From contig NC_088953.1 in assembly GCF_010111755.1 (NCBI RefSeq), forward strand, positions 496,001 to 560,000: 64,000 nucleotides of DNA, read 5' to 3'. Both the position numbers and the translations under genes were made by a program. Under the pieces are notes generated by a model. That model did no database searches and was not told the origin of the DNA. It saw only the letters and a list, made by a program, of their open reading frames with translations. Positions within the stretch are counted from its first letter, which is position 1, and each line of letters starts with the position of its first letter. The DNA is from Nakaseomyces glabratus (taxonomy: Eukaryota > Ascomycota > Saccharomycetes > Saccharomycetales > Saccharomycetaceae). Below, piece by piece: positions 1 through 10,180 of this stretch.

Positions 1-432
1 GGATGCTCTAAATGCTAAGATTATTACTTTCTTTTCATGATCAACAGCCAAGTATCCTGTTCCAAGTTCATTTTCTTCTGCCTCCAACACCAAAACAATC
101 CTAGTTTGGTTATAGGTTGGATTTTGCGAAGGATCAGAGCAAAAGTTCAAATAACTTGGACATCCTTCATCATCAAGAGTCTTGTTTTCTCGAAGTAACT
201 TTTTGTCTATACAGTTACAAAGCCCACATGCTTTACTGAAATATACAAAGCGTTCATACACTTCTTCGCCAATGTGAATCTGTTCAGCCTCATTCTCTAA
301 CGCTGCTGTTTTTGTAGCAACTTCTATGGGTGAGTTGTAATCATTCAATGATGAAGCTTCAACTATGATCCAAGTGCCAAACCACAAACGTTGAGCCAAT
401 GTCAATATGTGCCACAACAAGACTGTTTTCAT
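1..432 (-). CDS. LIH1: Class 3 lipase-like protein, N-terminal part (LIH1 / YJR107W orthologue), truncated by window edge
   Basis: The reading frame starts at an ATG at 432-430 and stays open to base 1, giving 144 codons of the N-terminal part. It begins MKTVLLWHILTLAQ, a hydrophobic stretch that could be a signal peptide or anchor. It then has several Cys (ACGLCNC, about residues 70-76) and ends in GYLAVDHEKK followed by IILAFRAS. The 'GYLAVD..KKVIILAFRAS' run is the strand just before the nucleophile region in fungal class 3 (alpha/beta hydrolase) lipases. The GxSxG elbow must lie outside the window. Identity is supported by position: ECM27 and ADO1 follow on the same strand, exactly as YJR107W-YJR106W-YJR105W in S. 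cerevisiae. Substrate is unknown; lipase activity is inferred from the family. Confidence 0.8.
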   Translation of the reverse strand, partial: MKTVLLWHILTLAQRLWFGTWIIVEASSLNDYNSPIEVATKTAALENEAEQIHIGEEVYERFVYFSKACGLCNCIDKKLLRENKTLDDEGCPSYLNFCSDPSQNPTYNQTRIVLVLEAEENELGTGYLAVDHEKKVIILAFRAS

Positions 433-745
433 TATCTTTCTATCAGATTATCGTCAACGTATTTATTCTTCAACTATACTGATATCAACTAGGATTAAAT
501 GCATAGAAAACTGTAGAAACATTGCAATCAATTACCATGTTGTAAGTAAAATGTGTGTGCCGGTATGAAGTTAGTCGTAAGTTTTCATTTAGATATTTTT
601 CACCGCCAAAGCCTTAGGCATTTTTTGAAATGTGTCACAAAATTAAAAACAAAAGAGCATACCGTCTATCAATGATTAAATATGTACAATAATATAGTAA
701 ATATAGTGATGATATTAAGTCGTGACCCTGCACTGTAATAATAAT
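433..745. other. Intergenic LIH1-ECM27
   Basis: This is AT-rich spacer holding the LIH1 5' region and the ECM27 3' end. A short palindrome GCCTTAGGC lies near 612. I see no RNA gene or further reading frame. Confidence 0.6.
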
Positions 746-2794
746 TCACGCAATTTCCAAGATAGTTATCATTAAAGTAGCCAGAGCCCACAATGAACAC
801 ATAGTAATTCCTAAATATTTCATGTTTTTAGAAAGAACTTCTCGTAGCCGACCCTTAGAAGCAAAAATGCAAACCAGAAATGCACATTGGAACTCCAATA
901 CCAAACTGCACACCAAAAACTTTAGATTGTTAGTTTTTGTTGTATCTAGGTTTGCCTGTCTCTGGAACCACCAATTTCCTTGACCTTTGTGTACAAATAG
1001 CATAGAGATTAAACCACTAAACCCAATACCTACCATTGAATTTAGTAACACACCACCAATACAAGAAGTGCATGCTATCATAAAAAACTTGGTTGCAACG
1101 AGAGTTATATCACTGTCACCATGCGGCATTTTCTTATAAAGCTTGCACATAGCAATATTGGAGATCAGATCACTGATGGAATTTCCCCATGCAAACACAG
1201 TTAAACCAAGGATAGCAGGAGAGATACCCGATTGCTTTTGATATAGTTCAAGAATTTCTATCACTGAATTAGCAGTAGAAGATATCCACAAAATCGAATT
1301 GACTATACCAAAAGTTAGCAGAATAAATTTGAGAAGATCGCTATACGAGATCAATTCTCTTCTTTTCCTTAACTCTTCGTCATTGTTACTTCCTAGTGAC
1401 TCAGTTAGCACTAAAGAAAATCTATTGAACTGAGATAAACTTCGACTAAATTGAATCACGAGTACAGCACATGTGAAAGAAAATAATCCCGGTAAAATAA
1501 GAAAGGGGGACCACATTGACCTCTCTAATAAACTTGATATTAATAAATATGTCAACACGGGGGAGAACACTAATTGTAACAGCAATACCGACAAAGTGGA
1601 TTTTTTGTATTTAAAAGTCCCCGTTTTTTCACTATATTCAAGTATATCATCAGGCTGAGGGCAAGTTAGCCTGAACAATAAAACGAACGGGACGATCAAA
1701 GTAGATATGATTTGATCAGGAACCGTTTTCTTAGAATATGATTTCATGTGAGGTACTACCTTCAAAAAGTATTTTTCGGCTATTTTTAAAAATCTTCTCT
1801 CATCAGCAGCATCTATAATTGACTGTGCTGTACTTAGCTCCCTTTGTATTATATTCTGTGCATCACTGCGATGATCTTCTGGATTATCATAGTAGCGACC
1901 AAATTCAATTGGCGAGCTCTGTGTTTGTCTTTCTCCCATCATCTGACTGTTAACTTGAGGATTAGGATCTGAAAATGGTCTCTCATGAGAATCACTGTGA
2001 CTTGTAGAGCTTTGGAGCTCGTTTCTTATACTTTGCAATTCGGCATCGGGGGACGTTGAGTTTTCTAACATGGACAAGAGACTGTTAAAATCCATTGGTG
2101 CCAGAACATTTGGTTTTAATGTGGATTCTAGACCACCAAATGTCTGATATTCCCTTTGAATGCCATCGACAGCCCCTTCTTCTAACTGGTTCACATCACT
2201 AGATTCTGAATCATGAGAGTTCCACCTAGAGAATTTAATCTTATGTAAAATATAACCCACGTATATTGAAAGCATAGAGAAACAATTCCATATTGTAATA
2301 GAATCTCTCAATGTGACATAAAGCATCATTGTTAGAGCCAACCAGGTGTAGAATAAATCATACAGTATATTGATTCTCTGGGGTGTGGTAATTTCAATTG
2401 TAACATCACCCATTAAGAAGAATATAGAGCCCACAACAACACATAATATGATCCCACACGCACCTAATACTTCCCCCACTGATAGATTGGCAGCCACATT
2501 GAATGATTCATCGGAGCTGCTTGTCCAACTCATTAAATTAGAGAAAAGGTCTGGGGAAGAATTACACCAGGATAAAATAATAGCCATCAGCATACCTGTT
2601 CTGGTACTATTTGACCTCAAATTACCACTTGAATCTGTAATCTTTGCAACATTCGGGCAGAGGAAATCGGATGCACACACACCAAGAAGCACGAAGCATA
2701 GTAAAATGTGTAGAACGCTACAAAACATCAATCCTATCGAAAGGCCACCATCTCCATAGAGTTCATGTGGATGTATCAGAGATGAAAGTCCCAT
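746..2794 (-). CDS. ECM27: Sodium/calcium exchanger-family membrane protein Ecm27
   Basis: This 682-residue polytopic membrane protein belongs to the cation/Ca2+ exchanger superfamily; S. cerevisiae Ecm27 acts in calcium homeostasis at internal membranes. Two alpha-repeat signatures are visible. The first is SWCNSSPDLFSNL at about residues 75-87, and the second is FAWGNSISDLISN at about 534-546. They are separated by a long hydrophilic loop (about residues 190-370) rich in Ser, Asp and Gln. Hydrophobic segments cluster at 20-40, 65-180 and 395-680. The first repeat has Cys77 where many family members have Gly before Asn-Ser. The start codon is ATG at 2794-2792. It lies in the conserved LIH1-ECM27-ADO1 run. 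Family and orthology are secure; transport activity is inferred. Confidence 0.93.
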   Translation of the reverse strand: MGLSSLIHPHELYGDGGLSIGLMFCSVLHILLCFVLLGVCASDFLCPNVAKITDSSGNLRSNSTRTGMLMAIILSWCNSSPDLFSNLMSWTSSSDESFNVAANLSVGEVLGACGIILCVVVGSIFFLMGDVTIEITTPQRINILYDLFYTWLALTMMLYVTLRDSITIWNCFSMLSIYVGYILHKIKFSRWNSHDSESSDVNQLEEGAVDGIQREYQTFGGLESTLKPNVLAPMDFNSLLSMLENSTSPDAELQSIRNELQSSTSHSDSHERPFSDPNPQVNSQMMGERQTQSSPIEFGRYYDNPEDHRSDAQNIIQRELSTAQSIIDAADERRFLKIAEKYFLKVVPHMKSYSKKTVPDQIISTLIVPFVLLFRLTCPQPDDILEYSEKTGTFKYKKSTLSVLLLQLVFSPVLTYLLISSLLERSMWSPFLILPGLFSFTCAVLVIQFSRSLSQFNRFSLVLTESLGSNNDEELRKRRELISYSDLLKFILLTFGIVNSILWISSTANSVIEILELYQKQSGISPAILGLTVFAWGNSISDLISNIAMCKLYKKMPHGDSDITLVATKFFMIACTSCIGGVLLNSMVGIGFSGLISMLFVHKGQGNWWFQRQANLDTTKTNNLKFLVCSLVLEFQCAFLVCIFASKGRLREVLSKNMKYLGITMCSLWALATLMITILEIA

Positions 2795-3407
2795 AGTTCT
2801 GTAATAGTAATCGAATTGCTGTTATAATTGGTGATGAGGACTCTAATGTATTAAAAACTCCCCAGTGGTAACACCAGAATCAACTATATTTTATCAATTC
2901 ACTTAATAAATCCAAGTCTTCCAAATTGAAATACCAAAACTCTTTCTTCGGGTTTGATTTAAACCTTGAGGCTTGTTATATTAGAGTTTCGATGGTGCAT
3001 CGATGGTGCATCGATCGCTCAGCCTCAGGTATGTAGCAAACACAAAAAGAGAAATGTATCAAGGATATAACTAGAGCTAACTCAGTGCTTAATCAGTAAA
3101 TAATACAACTTACCGGCAACTATTATCTTTGATAGCCATGGAGGGGGGAAGGCATCTTAGTTTTATTTATATTGTGCAGGTGTGCGTATCAGCTGCGATT
3201 TTTAAGGTTTTGGTCATATTTAACAATATGTCGATCTCACGGTTTTTGACGATTTGAAGTGCGCCATCATAGAGTAGTAGCCACGAATGCGAGACTATTG
3301 CCATTGTTCTATAAATGATACAAGAGATGTATTAAATTTGTATGGTAATATACAGACGTTTTCAAATTAAATATTTAAGTTAGAGAATCTGAAGTGAAGT
3401 TGTAGAA
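2795..3407. other. Intergenic ECM27-ADO1
   Basis: Spacer of 613 bp carrying the ECM27 promoter and the ADO1 3' region. It includes two adjacent copies of CGATGGTGCAT at 2990-3011 followed by CGATCG. Nothing else is recognisable. Confidence 0.5.
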
Positions 3408-4469
3408 TTAAGCGTATTCAATCTTTTCCTTTGGGTAAGATGGACCGACCTCTTGGATGGATAGAGCAGCCAACCATTGACCCATGTCAATGGATTGCTC
3501 TAGAGACTTACCTTGAACCAAACCGGCCATGAAACCACCAGCAAAAGCATCACCAGCACCGTTGGTGTCAACGATCTTACTGCTGTCAAGTGGCTTGACT
3601 GGGAATGACTTGTCAGAGTCCTTGGTGACTAGAACGGTTGGCTCAAGACCATGGGTAAAGACAACCTTCTTTTCAGAAGAGTCACCAATGATTTCCTTTG
3701 CAATGGCAACCAAATCAGTCTTGTCACAAGTTAGACCAAAGGCTTCAGCGTAAGAGGCAGCTTCAGATTCATTAGCAACAACAATGGTAACGTATGGTAG
3801 AACCTTGACAAGAGCGTCCTTGAAGAATTGTGGAATGAATGGGGCACTCAAGTTCAAAACAACTGGCTTACCAGTTTCCTTGGCGTGCTGACCGATCTTA
3901 ACAATGGCATCTGGGGAAACAGTCAGATGGAAACCACCGATGTAGAACATCTTAGCACCAGTAACTTGGTCCCAGTGCTTGTCCAAATGCTCTGGCTTGA
4001 AATGGTTAGCAGCACCCAAGTCGGTAACCAAAGATCTGTTGTGACCAGTAATCAAAGCAGCACACTTACCGGTGCTGATGTCCTTTTGAACTTGGTACAA
4101 TGAAATTACACCAGCTGCTTCGTTTTCTTCCAAAAGCTTCTTGGAGTATTTGTCCTCACCAACAGAGCCAAAGTAACCTACTTGGCCTTTACCTAGCACA
4201 TAAGCTGAACCTCTAGCGGTGTTTTGACCAGCACCACCAGCAACGTACTTGACATCTGGGAAAGTTGGTAGTTCTTCGTAAATGGCAAATCTTGGGTCAG
4301 TGGAACCAGTCTCCAACAGAACAGCGTCATTGGCGTTCAAGTTGTACTTCTTCAAGTAGTCATCATTGACAGTGGCTTGAATATCAAGCAATGGGTTACA
4401 AAGGCAAATTAGAGATGGAGACATGTTCAAAAGCTTAGTTGAGTATCTTGCAATGGATGTTCTTATCAT
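3408..4469 (-). CDS. ADO1: Adenosine kinase
   Basis: Adenosine kinase (PfkB/ribokinase family) phosphorylates adenosine to AMP. It clears the adenosine released from S-adenosylhomocysteine and so supports the methyl cycle. The frame is 353 codons. The PfkB C-terminal signature with the catalytic Asp is visible as DTNGAGDAFAGGFMAG near residue 305, and the N-terminal substrate region as GGAGQNTARG near residue 80. The S. cerevisiae enzyme is about 340 residues and begins near the conserved LGNPLLD block. Here that block is preceded by MIRTSIARYSTKLLN and then Met16 (ATG at 4424-4422, giving 338 residues). Either ATG may be used; the extension has three basic, several hydroxylated and no acidic residues, so it could be a mitochondrial presequence. 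The codon usage looks like that of a highly expressed gene. Confidence 0.96.
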   Translation of the reverse strand: MIRTSIARYSTKLLNMSPSLICLCNPLLDIQATVNDDYLKKYNLNANDAVLLETGSTDPRFAIYEELPTFPDVKYVAGGAGQNTARGSAYVLGKGQVGYFGSVGEDKYSKKLLEENEAAGVISLYQVQKDISTGKCAALITGHNRSLVTDLGAANHFKPEHLDKHWDQVTGAKMFYIGGFHLTVSPDAIVKIGQHAKETGKPVVLNLSAPFIPQFFKDALVKVLPYVTIVVANESEAASYAEAFGLTCDKTDLVAIAKEIIGDSSEKKVVFTHGLEPTVLVTKDSDKSFPVKPLDSSKIVDTNGAGDAFAGGFMAGLVQGKSLEQSIDMGQWLAALSIQEVGPSYPKEKIEYA

Positions 4470-5317
4470 TGACTGAAAGTTAAGAAATATATAAGAGACA
4501 AAAAGATCAAAATCTTATATCTAGCAATGAGATTCACCAACATCAAATGAAGATACATAACTGTCCAAGACTATTACCAGAATTTGATTGCAACTAGTTA
4601 CAGAGCAATACTCAACCCGGAATATGGACATCGGATTTCCCGGCACACCATTGTATCGGTTTCTCTTGCTGAAAAAAAATGCACTAAAACTGTGGGTGAT
4701 ATTCTCGAGGAACGATTCAATGCCATTACCATGAGTTCAACTTACTTTTTTTTTGTTTTTTTTCAACCAAATTTTTCATCTTTTCGTTTCTCCACACATC
4801 ATTTTACTTTACTGTCATTATCAAAAGACAATTACGGTTACTTAGTCTTGTATCATGGTCATGTCCTTCGGGATTATATTTTTAGAGCCCTCTATTAAAT
4901 ACAAACCCTGCTATCCGCTTGCACTATTATAGTTAGCCTTACAGATAACTTTGCTGCACCGGATCGTCAATTTCAGAACAGTTTTTCCTCTTGTTGTTGG
5001 AATAGAAGCAGCATTGGAATGAAATTATAACGCCAAGCGGATATAATAGTAATAGTAATAAAATGCCCAAAAATAAAATTAAATTAAAGATTAAATGCTA
5101 ATATATATGAAAATCCGATGTGATATGCTTTATATTTGATGTAGAAATTCAGACTTTAACTACCGAAAAATTGTCCTAGAATTAATTTATTAGAGAGCTC
5201 TGTGATAAAACGCTCAAAACCGGCTAACTTTCATCGTAATAAATTAAGTGGTCTTATTTTTTTTTTAAGTACAGGCCAAAAGGGGGAACTGAAAAATGCC
5301 CAAGATAACTTATTCTA
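4470..5317. other. Intergenic ADO1-CDC15
   Basis: About 850 bp containing the ADO1 promoter and the CDC15 3' end. There are T-tracts at 4747-4762 and AT-rich sequence at 5040-5160. A non-ATG open frame at 4584-4898 has composition typical of noise. No RNA gene seen. Confidence 0.5.
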
Positions 5318-8300
5318 TCACGTATTAAACTCAGGTCTTGGTACTGGTAATCTACCTCTATCAACAACAGGACCCGAGGATGTAATGTTCTTATCTAATG
5401 CAAATTGTGAAACCCCCAAATGATCAAGACCATTACTCCGTTTTGTATTTGGTCTATAGGATAGCAGCGCTGCGATATCGCTACATAATTGCTTGATCAA
5501 GACAGAATTATATCCGACCTGGCCTTTATTATTTCCTTTCAGTGGATCCCAATTTTCAGAGAGGAATGCCAAGAGAGTCTTTAAGCTATCCAATATATTG
5601 CTTCTTTCATTATTGGAGTGAAGTGCCCTTGTGAATAGTGTCTTGACTAATTTTAGTAAATCAATTTGAATCAATAAACTGTTACAATAAAAACCAAAGA
5701 ACGCCACAATTCGTTCATAGAATTGTTCTTTCAAAACTATCCGTTGACAGACATACTCAAGCTGTTGGACCATGCAAAGCTTCATAAATTTTACCACGTA
5801 ATTACCGAAATTGCTATCATTTTCAGGGAATATAAAGAAACAGTCAACGATATCATTCATATCTACCAGAACGTTCTCCTCTGAGAACAATAATTTATCA
5901 GAATGCAAGACCATAAGTCTTTCACCATTCCTATTTCTTTGATTGCCACGCCTATTGAAGGTATTGACGTTTCCTGTATCCTCGTTTTGATGAGAAATAA
6001 ACTGTATACAATTTAAAACTATCTCAATACCTTCATAAATGAACTCTCGTTTACCAAGGAATTTTGTAGCAATTGTGATCAGCGAAGGTGAGATACTGAT
6101 TTTTTTGTTACCAGATAATATTTGATTATTATGCAACGATGATAATAGCTCGTTGGACATCCTCATCAAAACCAGAGATGCCTGACCCATGACCTGTCTG
6201 CCATTTTTGTCAGAAACCGTGTCTGCAACTCTTATGCAAAATCTGGTATAACAATCATCGGCCAATAATTTCAGTAATCGTGGCTTATTATTATAGGTGG
6301 TGTAATAAAATGCTCTATTGAAATATTTCCAAACATGAATATCCATCAATGAGCAAAAATATTTGCTCCTTAAAAACTCTTCCATCCATAAAAATACATT
6401 CTCAGGAACAATAAACCCGTTATTATTACTTGACAAAGCGTTTGGAGGATTAGATACACCAGATGGATAACCTTGAGATTTCCCACTCAACGTTCTCGTT
6501 GGGGATAGTGGTGGTGATTGGGTTTTCCATGAACTTACGGGTGATTTAGTAGGTGAAGAACTTAGAGAAGGTGTATTCCCAGTATTGGAACCCGTTGTAG
6601 AAATGTGATGTGAGTGAAAATTTAATAACATGGCTGAATTATTTGAAGTTCCAGAGTTCAAGTGAAGAGATCTCAAGATATAAAACACCGACTTGAATAT
6701 AACATACATCACTTGCGAATCCAATAAGATTTTCTGATTTGAACTATTATAATTATAGTTCACAATATTCTTTAAGATTTCCAGTTTAAATTCTTTACTT
6801 CCATAAGTGGAAATTTTAAGTAAGATAGATTGTGCTTTTCGAGCTATCAAGTTTTCTAGAATGATATCAATTGGCAAATTAAAATTACACCATTTACACC
6901 AACTTTGAATACTCATAAGTTCCATATGCTTGTTTATAATTGAAAGTACCAGACTTCCATTTTTGTAGTCCCTAACATATGGGATGATACCTGCTCTTAT
7001 CAAATCATCAACAAAATCATCGACAAAGAAAATGCTCAGTAATTTTTCATAATGAAATAGACTAGGTAACCCACCTAGTTGAATGAACTTTCTTTTCAAC
7101 TTACTTTTGTTTTTTTTTTCATCGTATTCGAAAAACTTATACAAATTTAATTCATGATTTGATGGTGCTAGATGCTCCCTAATCATATCTTTCTTATTCA
7201 TAGTCAGTTCAATCAATGTCAACGCCAACATATCTATAGAACATTTTTGGAAAAAATAATCCACATTTTCAATAGATTTCCCAGATTTAACGATCTGTAA
7301 AAGATTGTCCTCATCTAAAGATGAGTTTTGTAGAAAATCTGCATTACCCTTATTTCTATCCATTGTAAATGGAGTAGAACTTCTCTCCAATTGACTTTGA
7401 ATAACAATATTATTATTACTTCTCGCTTGTTCGTTCTTAATGGGATCATTTCCTTGATTTCCTTGATTTCCTTGATTTCCTTGATTTCCTTGATTTCCTT
7501 GATTTCCTTGATTTCCTTGATTAACCTCTGATATGTTAAAAACATCAGGAATAAATTCATCAGAAGGAATTTTAGTTTTAACTAAATCCTTTTTAGATGG
7601 TGATGATAAATTTAAATCCTTTTCTTCAAAATCATCATCCCAACAAAGGTCGGAATCTTCAAATTTCTCCTGATAAAGATTTAATTTTTCAACACTTGGT
7701 ATCACTTGTTTATCCATGGTAGAGTCTTTGGAGTTATCGTTTTCTAACCAATTATGTTGTAACAATTGAACTGCTGTGGGTCTCTTGTACATGTTTTTAG
7801 CAAAACACTGCTGTAAGAAATCCTTAGCACCTGAGGACAAGCTACTTGGAGGGAAATAAGAATCATTTTCAATGGCATAGTAAATATTCATATCTATCAG
7901 GTTATGAAAGGGTGGATTGCCTGTTAATAACTCCACAACTGTTGCTCCAAGAGACCATATATCACTCAAAGTTGATGCACCACGATTACCAATAATCTCG
8001 GGAGCCATCCAATTTAGGGAACCTGCTAAGGTCATAGCAGTGTTGTTAACTTTAGTGGAGACACCAAAATCTGCCAACTTAACAACATTTTCGGAATCCA
8101 GTAATATATTTGCTGCTTTGATATCTCTATGGATAACACCTTGTTCATGTAAATAGTTTAGCCCGTTTAAAGTTTGTCTTACGTAAGGCTTGGCCTCGTG
8201 TTCACTCATGGGCCTGTTTCGTGAGATCAAGTTCTTCAAGGAACCCTTTGCGCAGTACTCAAGAATGATGTATAGGTTATGTTGTTTTTGAATGAAACCG

Positions 8301-8548
8301 TGGTATTTGACAATGTTTATGTGATTCAGATTCTTCAAGAGGTCAATCTCCGACATAATATCCACCAATTCATCGTCATCCTGGTAGTTCACCTCTTTTA
8401 TGGCTACTTCCTGCGCAGTTTTCTTATTGGTGGCTTTGTAGACAACACCATACGACCCTCTACCTATAATCTGTCGCAGTTGGTACTGCACGGACTTATG
8501 TTCTTTCCTGAATTGCTGCGCGGGAGTCACACTTATACGATCAGCCAT
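5318..8548 (-). CDS. CDC15: Mitotic exit network protein kinase Cdc15
   Basis: Ste20-like Ser/Thr kinase of the mitotic exit network. In S. cerevisiae it acts at spindle poles downstream of Tem1 and activates Dbf2-Mob1. The kinase domain is N-terminal (about residues 23-275), with glycine loop GRGSYGVVYKA at 29-39, Lys51 in VAIKEVN, HRDIKAANIL at 140-149 (catalytic Asp142) and DFG at 160-162. A long C-terminal part (about 800 residues) holds Armadillo/HEAT-like helices and Ser/Pro-rich linkers, as in Cdc15. A run of eight Asn-Gln-Gly repeats (about 343-366), encoded by a 9-bp tandem repeat, sits between the kinase domain and the rest. At 1076 residues it is longer than the S. cerevisiae protein (974). 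YAR019C is near YAT1 and SWH1 on S. cerevisiae chromosome I, which fits the neighbours here. Confidence 0.96.
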   Translation of the reverse strand: MADRISVTPAQQFRKEHKSVQYQLRQIIGRGSYGVVYKATNKKTAQEVAIKEVNYQDDDELVDIMSEIDLLKNLNHINIVKYHGFIQKQHNLYIILEYCAKGSLKNLISRNRPMSEHEAKPYVRQTLNGLNYLHEQGVIHRDIKAANILLDSENVVKLADFGVSTKVNNTAMTLAGSLNWMAPEIIGNRGASTLSDIWSLGATVVELLTGNPPFHNLIDMNIYYAIENDSYFPPSSLSSGAKDFLQQCFAKNMYKRPTAVQLLQHNWLENDNSKDSTMDKQVIPSVEKLNLYQEKFEDSDLCWDDDFEEKDLNLSSPSKKDLVKTKIPSDEFIPDVFNISEVNQGNQGNQGNQGNQGNQGNQGNQGNDPIKNEQARSNNNIVIQSQLERSSTPFTMDRNKGNADFLQNSSLDEDNLLQIVKSGKSIENVDYFFQKCSIDMLALTLIELTMNKKDMIREHLAPSNHELNLYKFFEYDEKKNKSKLKRKFIQLGGLPSLFHYEKLLSIFFVDDFVDDLIRAGIIPYVRDYKNGSLVLSIINKHMELMSIQSWCKWCNFNLPIDIILENLIARKAQSILLKISTYGSKEFKLEILKNIVNYNYNSSNQKILLDSQVMYVIFKSVFYILRSLHLNSGTSNNSAMLLNFHSHHISTTGSNTGNTPSLSSSPTKSPVSSWKTQSPPLSPTRTLSGKSQGYPSGVSNPPNALSSNNNGFIVPENVFLWMEEFLRSKYFCSLMDIHVWKYFNRAFYYTTYNNKPRLLKLLADDCYTRFCIRVADTVSDKNGRQVMGQASLVLMRMSNELLSSLHNNQILSGNKKISISPSLITIATKFLGKREFIYEGIEIVLNCIQFISHQNEDTGNVNTFNRRGNQRNRNGERLMVLHSDKLLFSEENVLVDMNDIVDCFFIFPENDSNFGNYVVKFMKLCMVQQLEYVCQRIVLKEQFYERIVAFFGFYCNSLLIQIDLLKLVKTLFTRALHSNNERSNILDSLKTLLAFLSENWDPLKGNNKGQVGYNSVLIKQLCSDIAALLSYRPNTKRSNGLDHLGVSQFALDKNITSSGPVVDRGRLPVPRPEFNT
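7448..7522 (-). repeat. In-frame 9-bp tandem repeat in CDC15 (Asn-Gln-Gly x8)
   Basis: On the + strand the unit is TTTCCTTGA, about eight nearly perfect copies; on the coding strand it is AAT CAA GG(A). The unit length is a multiple of three, so copy-number change preserves the frame. It lies outside the kinase domain. Confidence 0.95.
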
Positions 8549-9481
8549 TCTCCCTTTTATCTATCCTTCTCTCTTTTATCCCAAAGTAAAAAAATATTCG
8601 AAAAAAAACAAATAGCAAAAAAATAAAATAAAACAAAAGTTGCAAGCGCCTATAAAAATAAATGAGAAACTGGGGTAAGGAGTGAAAGACCAGTTTACAA
8701 CGCCAGGTATTTGGGGGAAGGGGGAGGGGGGAAACTTGAGGGGTATTTATACTTTTTTTTTGCCAGGATAGATTTCTCCAAAAACACTATTTTAAGGGGA
8801 GAGAAGAAAGGAAAACCCCTGAATATTGCCGCCGAACTAAGAAAGATCCAGTAGCTGAAGTCTTTTTGCTGGTACAATAAAAAGAAATTCCGTTAGAAAT
8901 CAATGCACAGACAAACAAAAATTGACAACAGTGACAGACAACTTCAGCGGCTAAAAATACCAATTACCTAATGAGTTTCTCTTTTAACTTCCCGCAGGAC
9001 AACCACAATAATTGCCAGATCCGAGGGGGGTGAAGTGGAGGCAACTGCTGCGTGCGGCACCTATTTTTTTTTTTGGTACTTTCTTTTCTTTTTCTATTTT
9101 CCCTTTCGTATGCTACCCGCTTAGGATAGGCGCAGTGCAAATGTATAAACTGTTTTTGTGTCAGTTACCAGAATAGGGAATAAAAAAACCTAAAGCGCAA
9201 AACGAAATATTTGCTAGACGCCGTCGTGGGAGCAGGGGGGTAAGCTCCACAGTTTTCTTTTTTGACACAGAGAATGTTTTGGTGCCTGAGAAACTAAACG
9301 CAACGGCAAGTGTCCTCTTTGCTTCTTGCCAAACAGCACGTTATATCGCCCGCAATGAAACACTACCTCTGCTGTCTCTCTAGTGCAAGCGTTCTTCTTA
9401 AGATGAAATTGCTCGACGCAGTTAGAGTACAAAGCCGTTCACACAAACTGGAAACCCAAACTAAGAAAAAAGCGTAGAAAT

Positions 9482-9523
9482 AAAATGCAAAATGCAAAAT
9501 GCGAAAAGCGAAATGCTAAATGC
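9482..9523. repeat. Degenerate 7-bp tandem repeat
   Basis: Six consecutive 7-mers: three AAAATGC, then GAAAAGC, GAAATGC and TAAATGC. Non-coding, in the CDC15-YAT1 intergenic region. Confidence 0.85.
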
Positions 9524-10132
9524 GGGGTAAGTCAGATCTGGCCAACTGTGCTTCAGTTTCTATGTTACTGCCAGCACCTCTAACCGCCGAGAGTAACACT
9601 AGCTAGCACATTCTATATTAATCATGTTGCAACTGTTATGGCACTTTCCCGCAATGATCGTTTTCGAGATTTCCCTGTAGTATTTGTTTTTGTTTTTGGT
9701 TTGTGTCTTTCGTGTTTCGTGCGTCAGTTGCGATCTTTGTCTCTTGATCCGTTCTGATCCCCCCCTTCGCTCCTCCACACCGTAAAGCTAATATGTAACT
9801 AAAAATAGAAAAGCGTGACAATAAAAAGTAACCACGTGAGAATTGTCACTAATACCAACCTCGAGAAACCAATTTGATTTCCTAAAGAGGGAATACACAA
9901 AACCTTACCCTGTTCAGACTCGGACCAATGGATATGAAGAAAAAAGACCGAGAGTCCTGTACTAACTATTTGGGTTCTAATCCCCACCCAGAAAATCATG
10001 CAGAGCACCTAGACACTTGACCTTGAAGAAGGACAACAAGGAAAAAAAAGGGGAGCAGAAATGATATTGAAAGTCATCGCCCAATCCTTCCCTTCCCCTC
10101 TCCCCCGCTCCGATCTTCCAGTCAGAGATCCC

Positions 10133-10180
10133 AGAGACCTAGAGACCTAGAGACCTAGAGACCTAGAGACCTAGAGACCT
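10133..10180. repeat. 8-bp tandem repeat AGAGACCT x6
   Basis: Six perfect head-to-tail copies of AGAGACCT, followed directly by ACGCGG. It lies about 600 bp upstream of the YAT1 start. Confidence 0.95.

Noticed and set aside
9966..9990. tRNA-like T-arm GGGTTCTAATCCCC
   Set aside because: The B-box has a non-consensus base, and no A box or acceptor-stem partner is found upstream.
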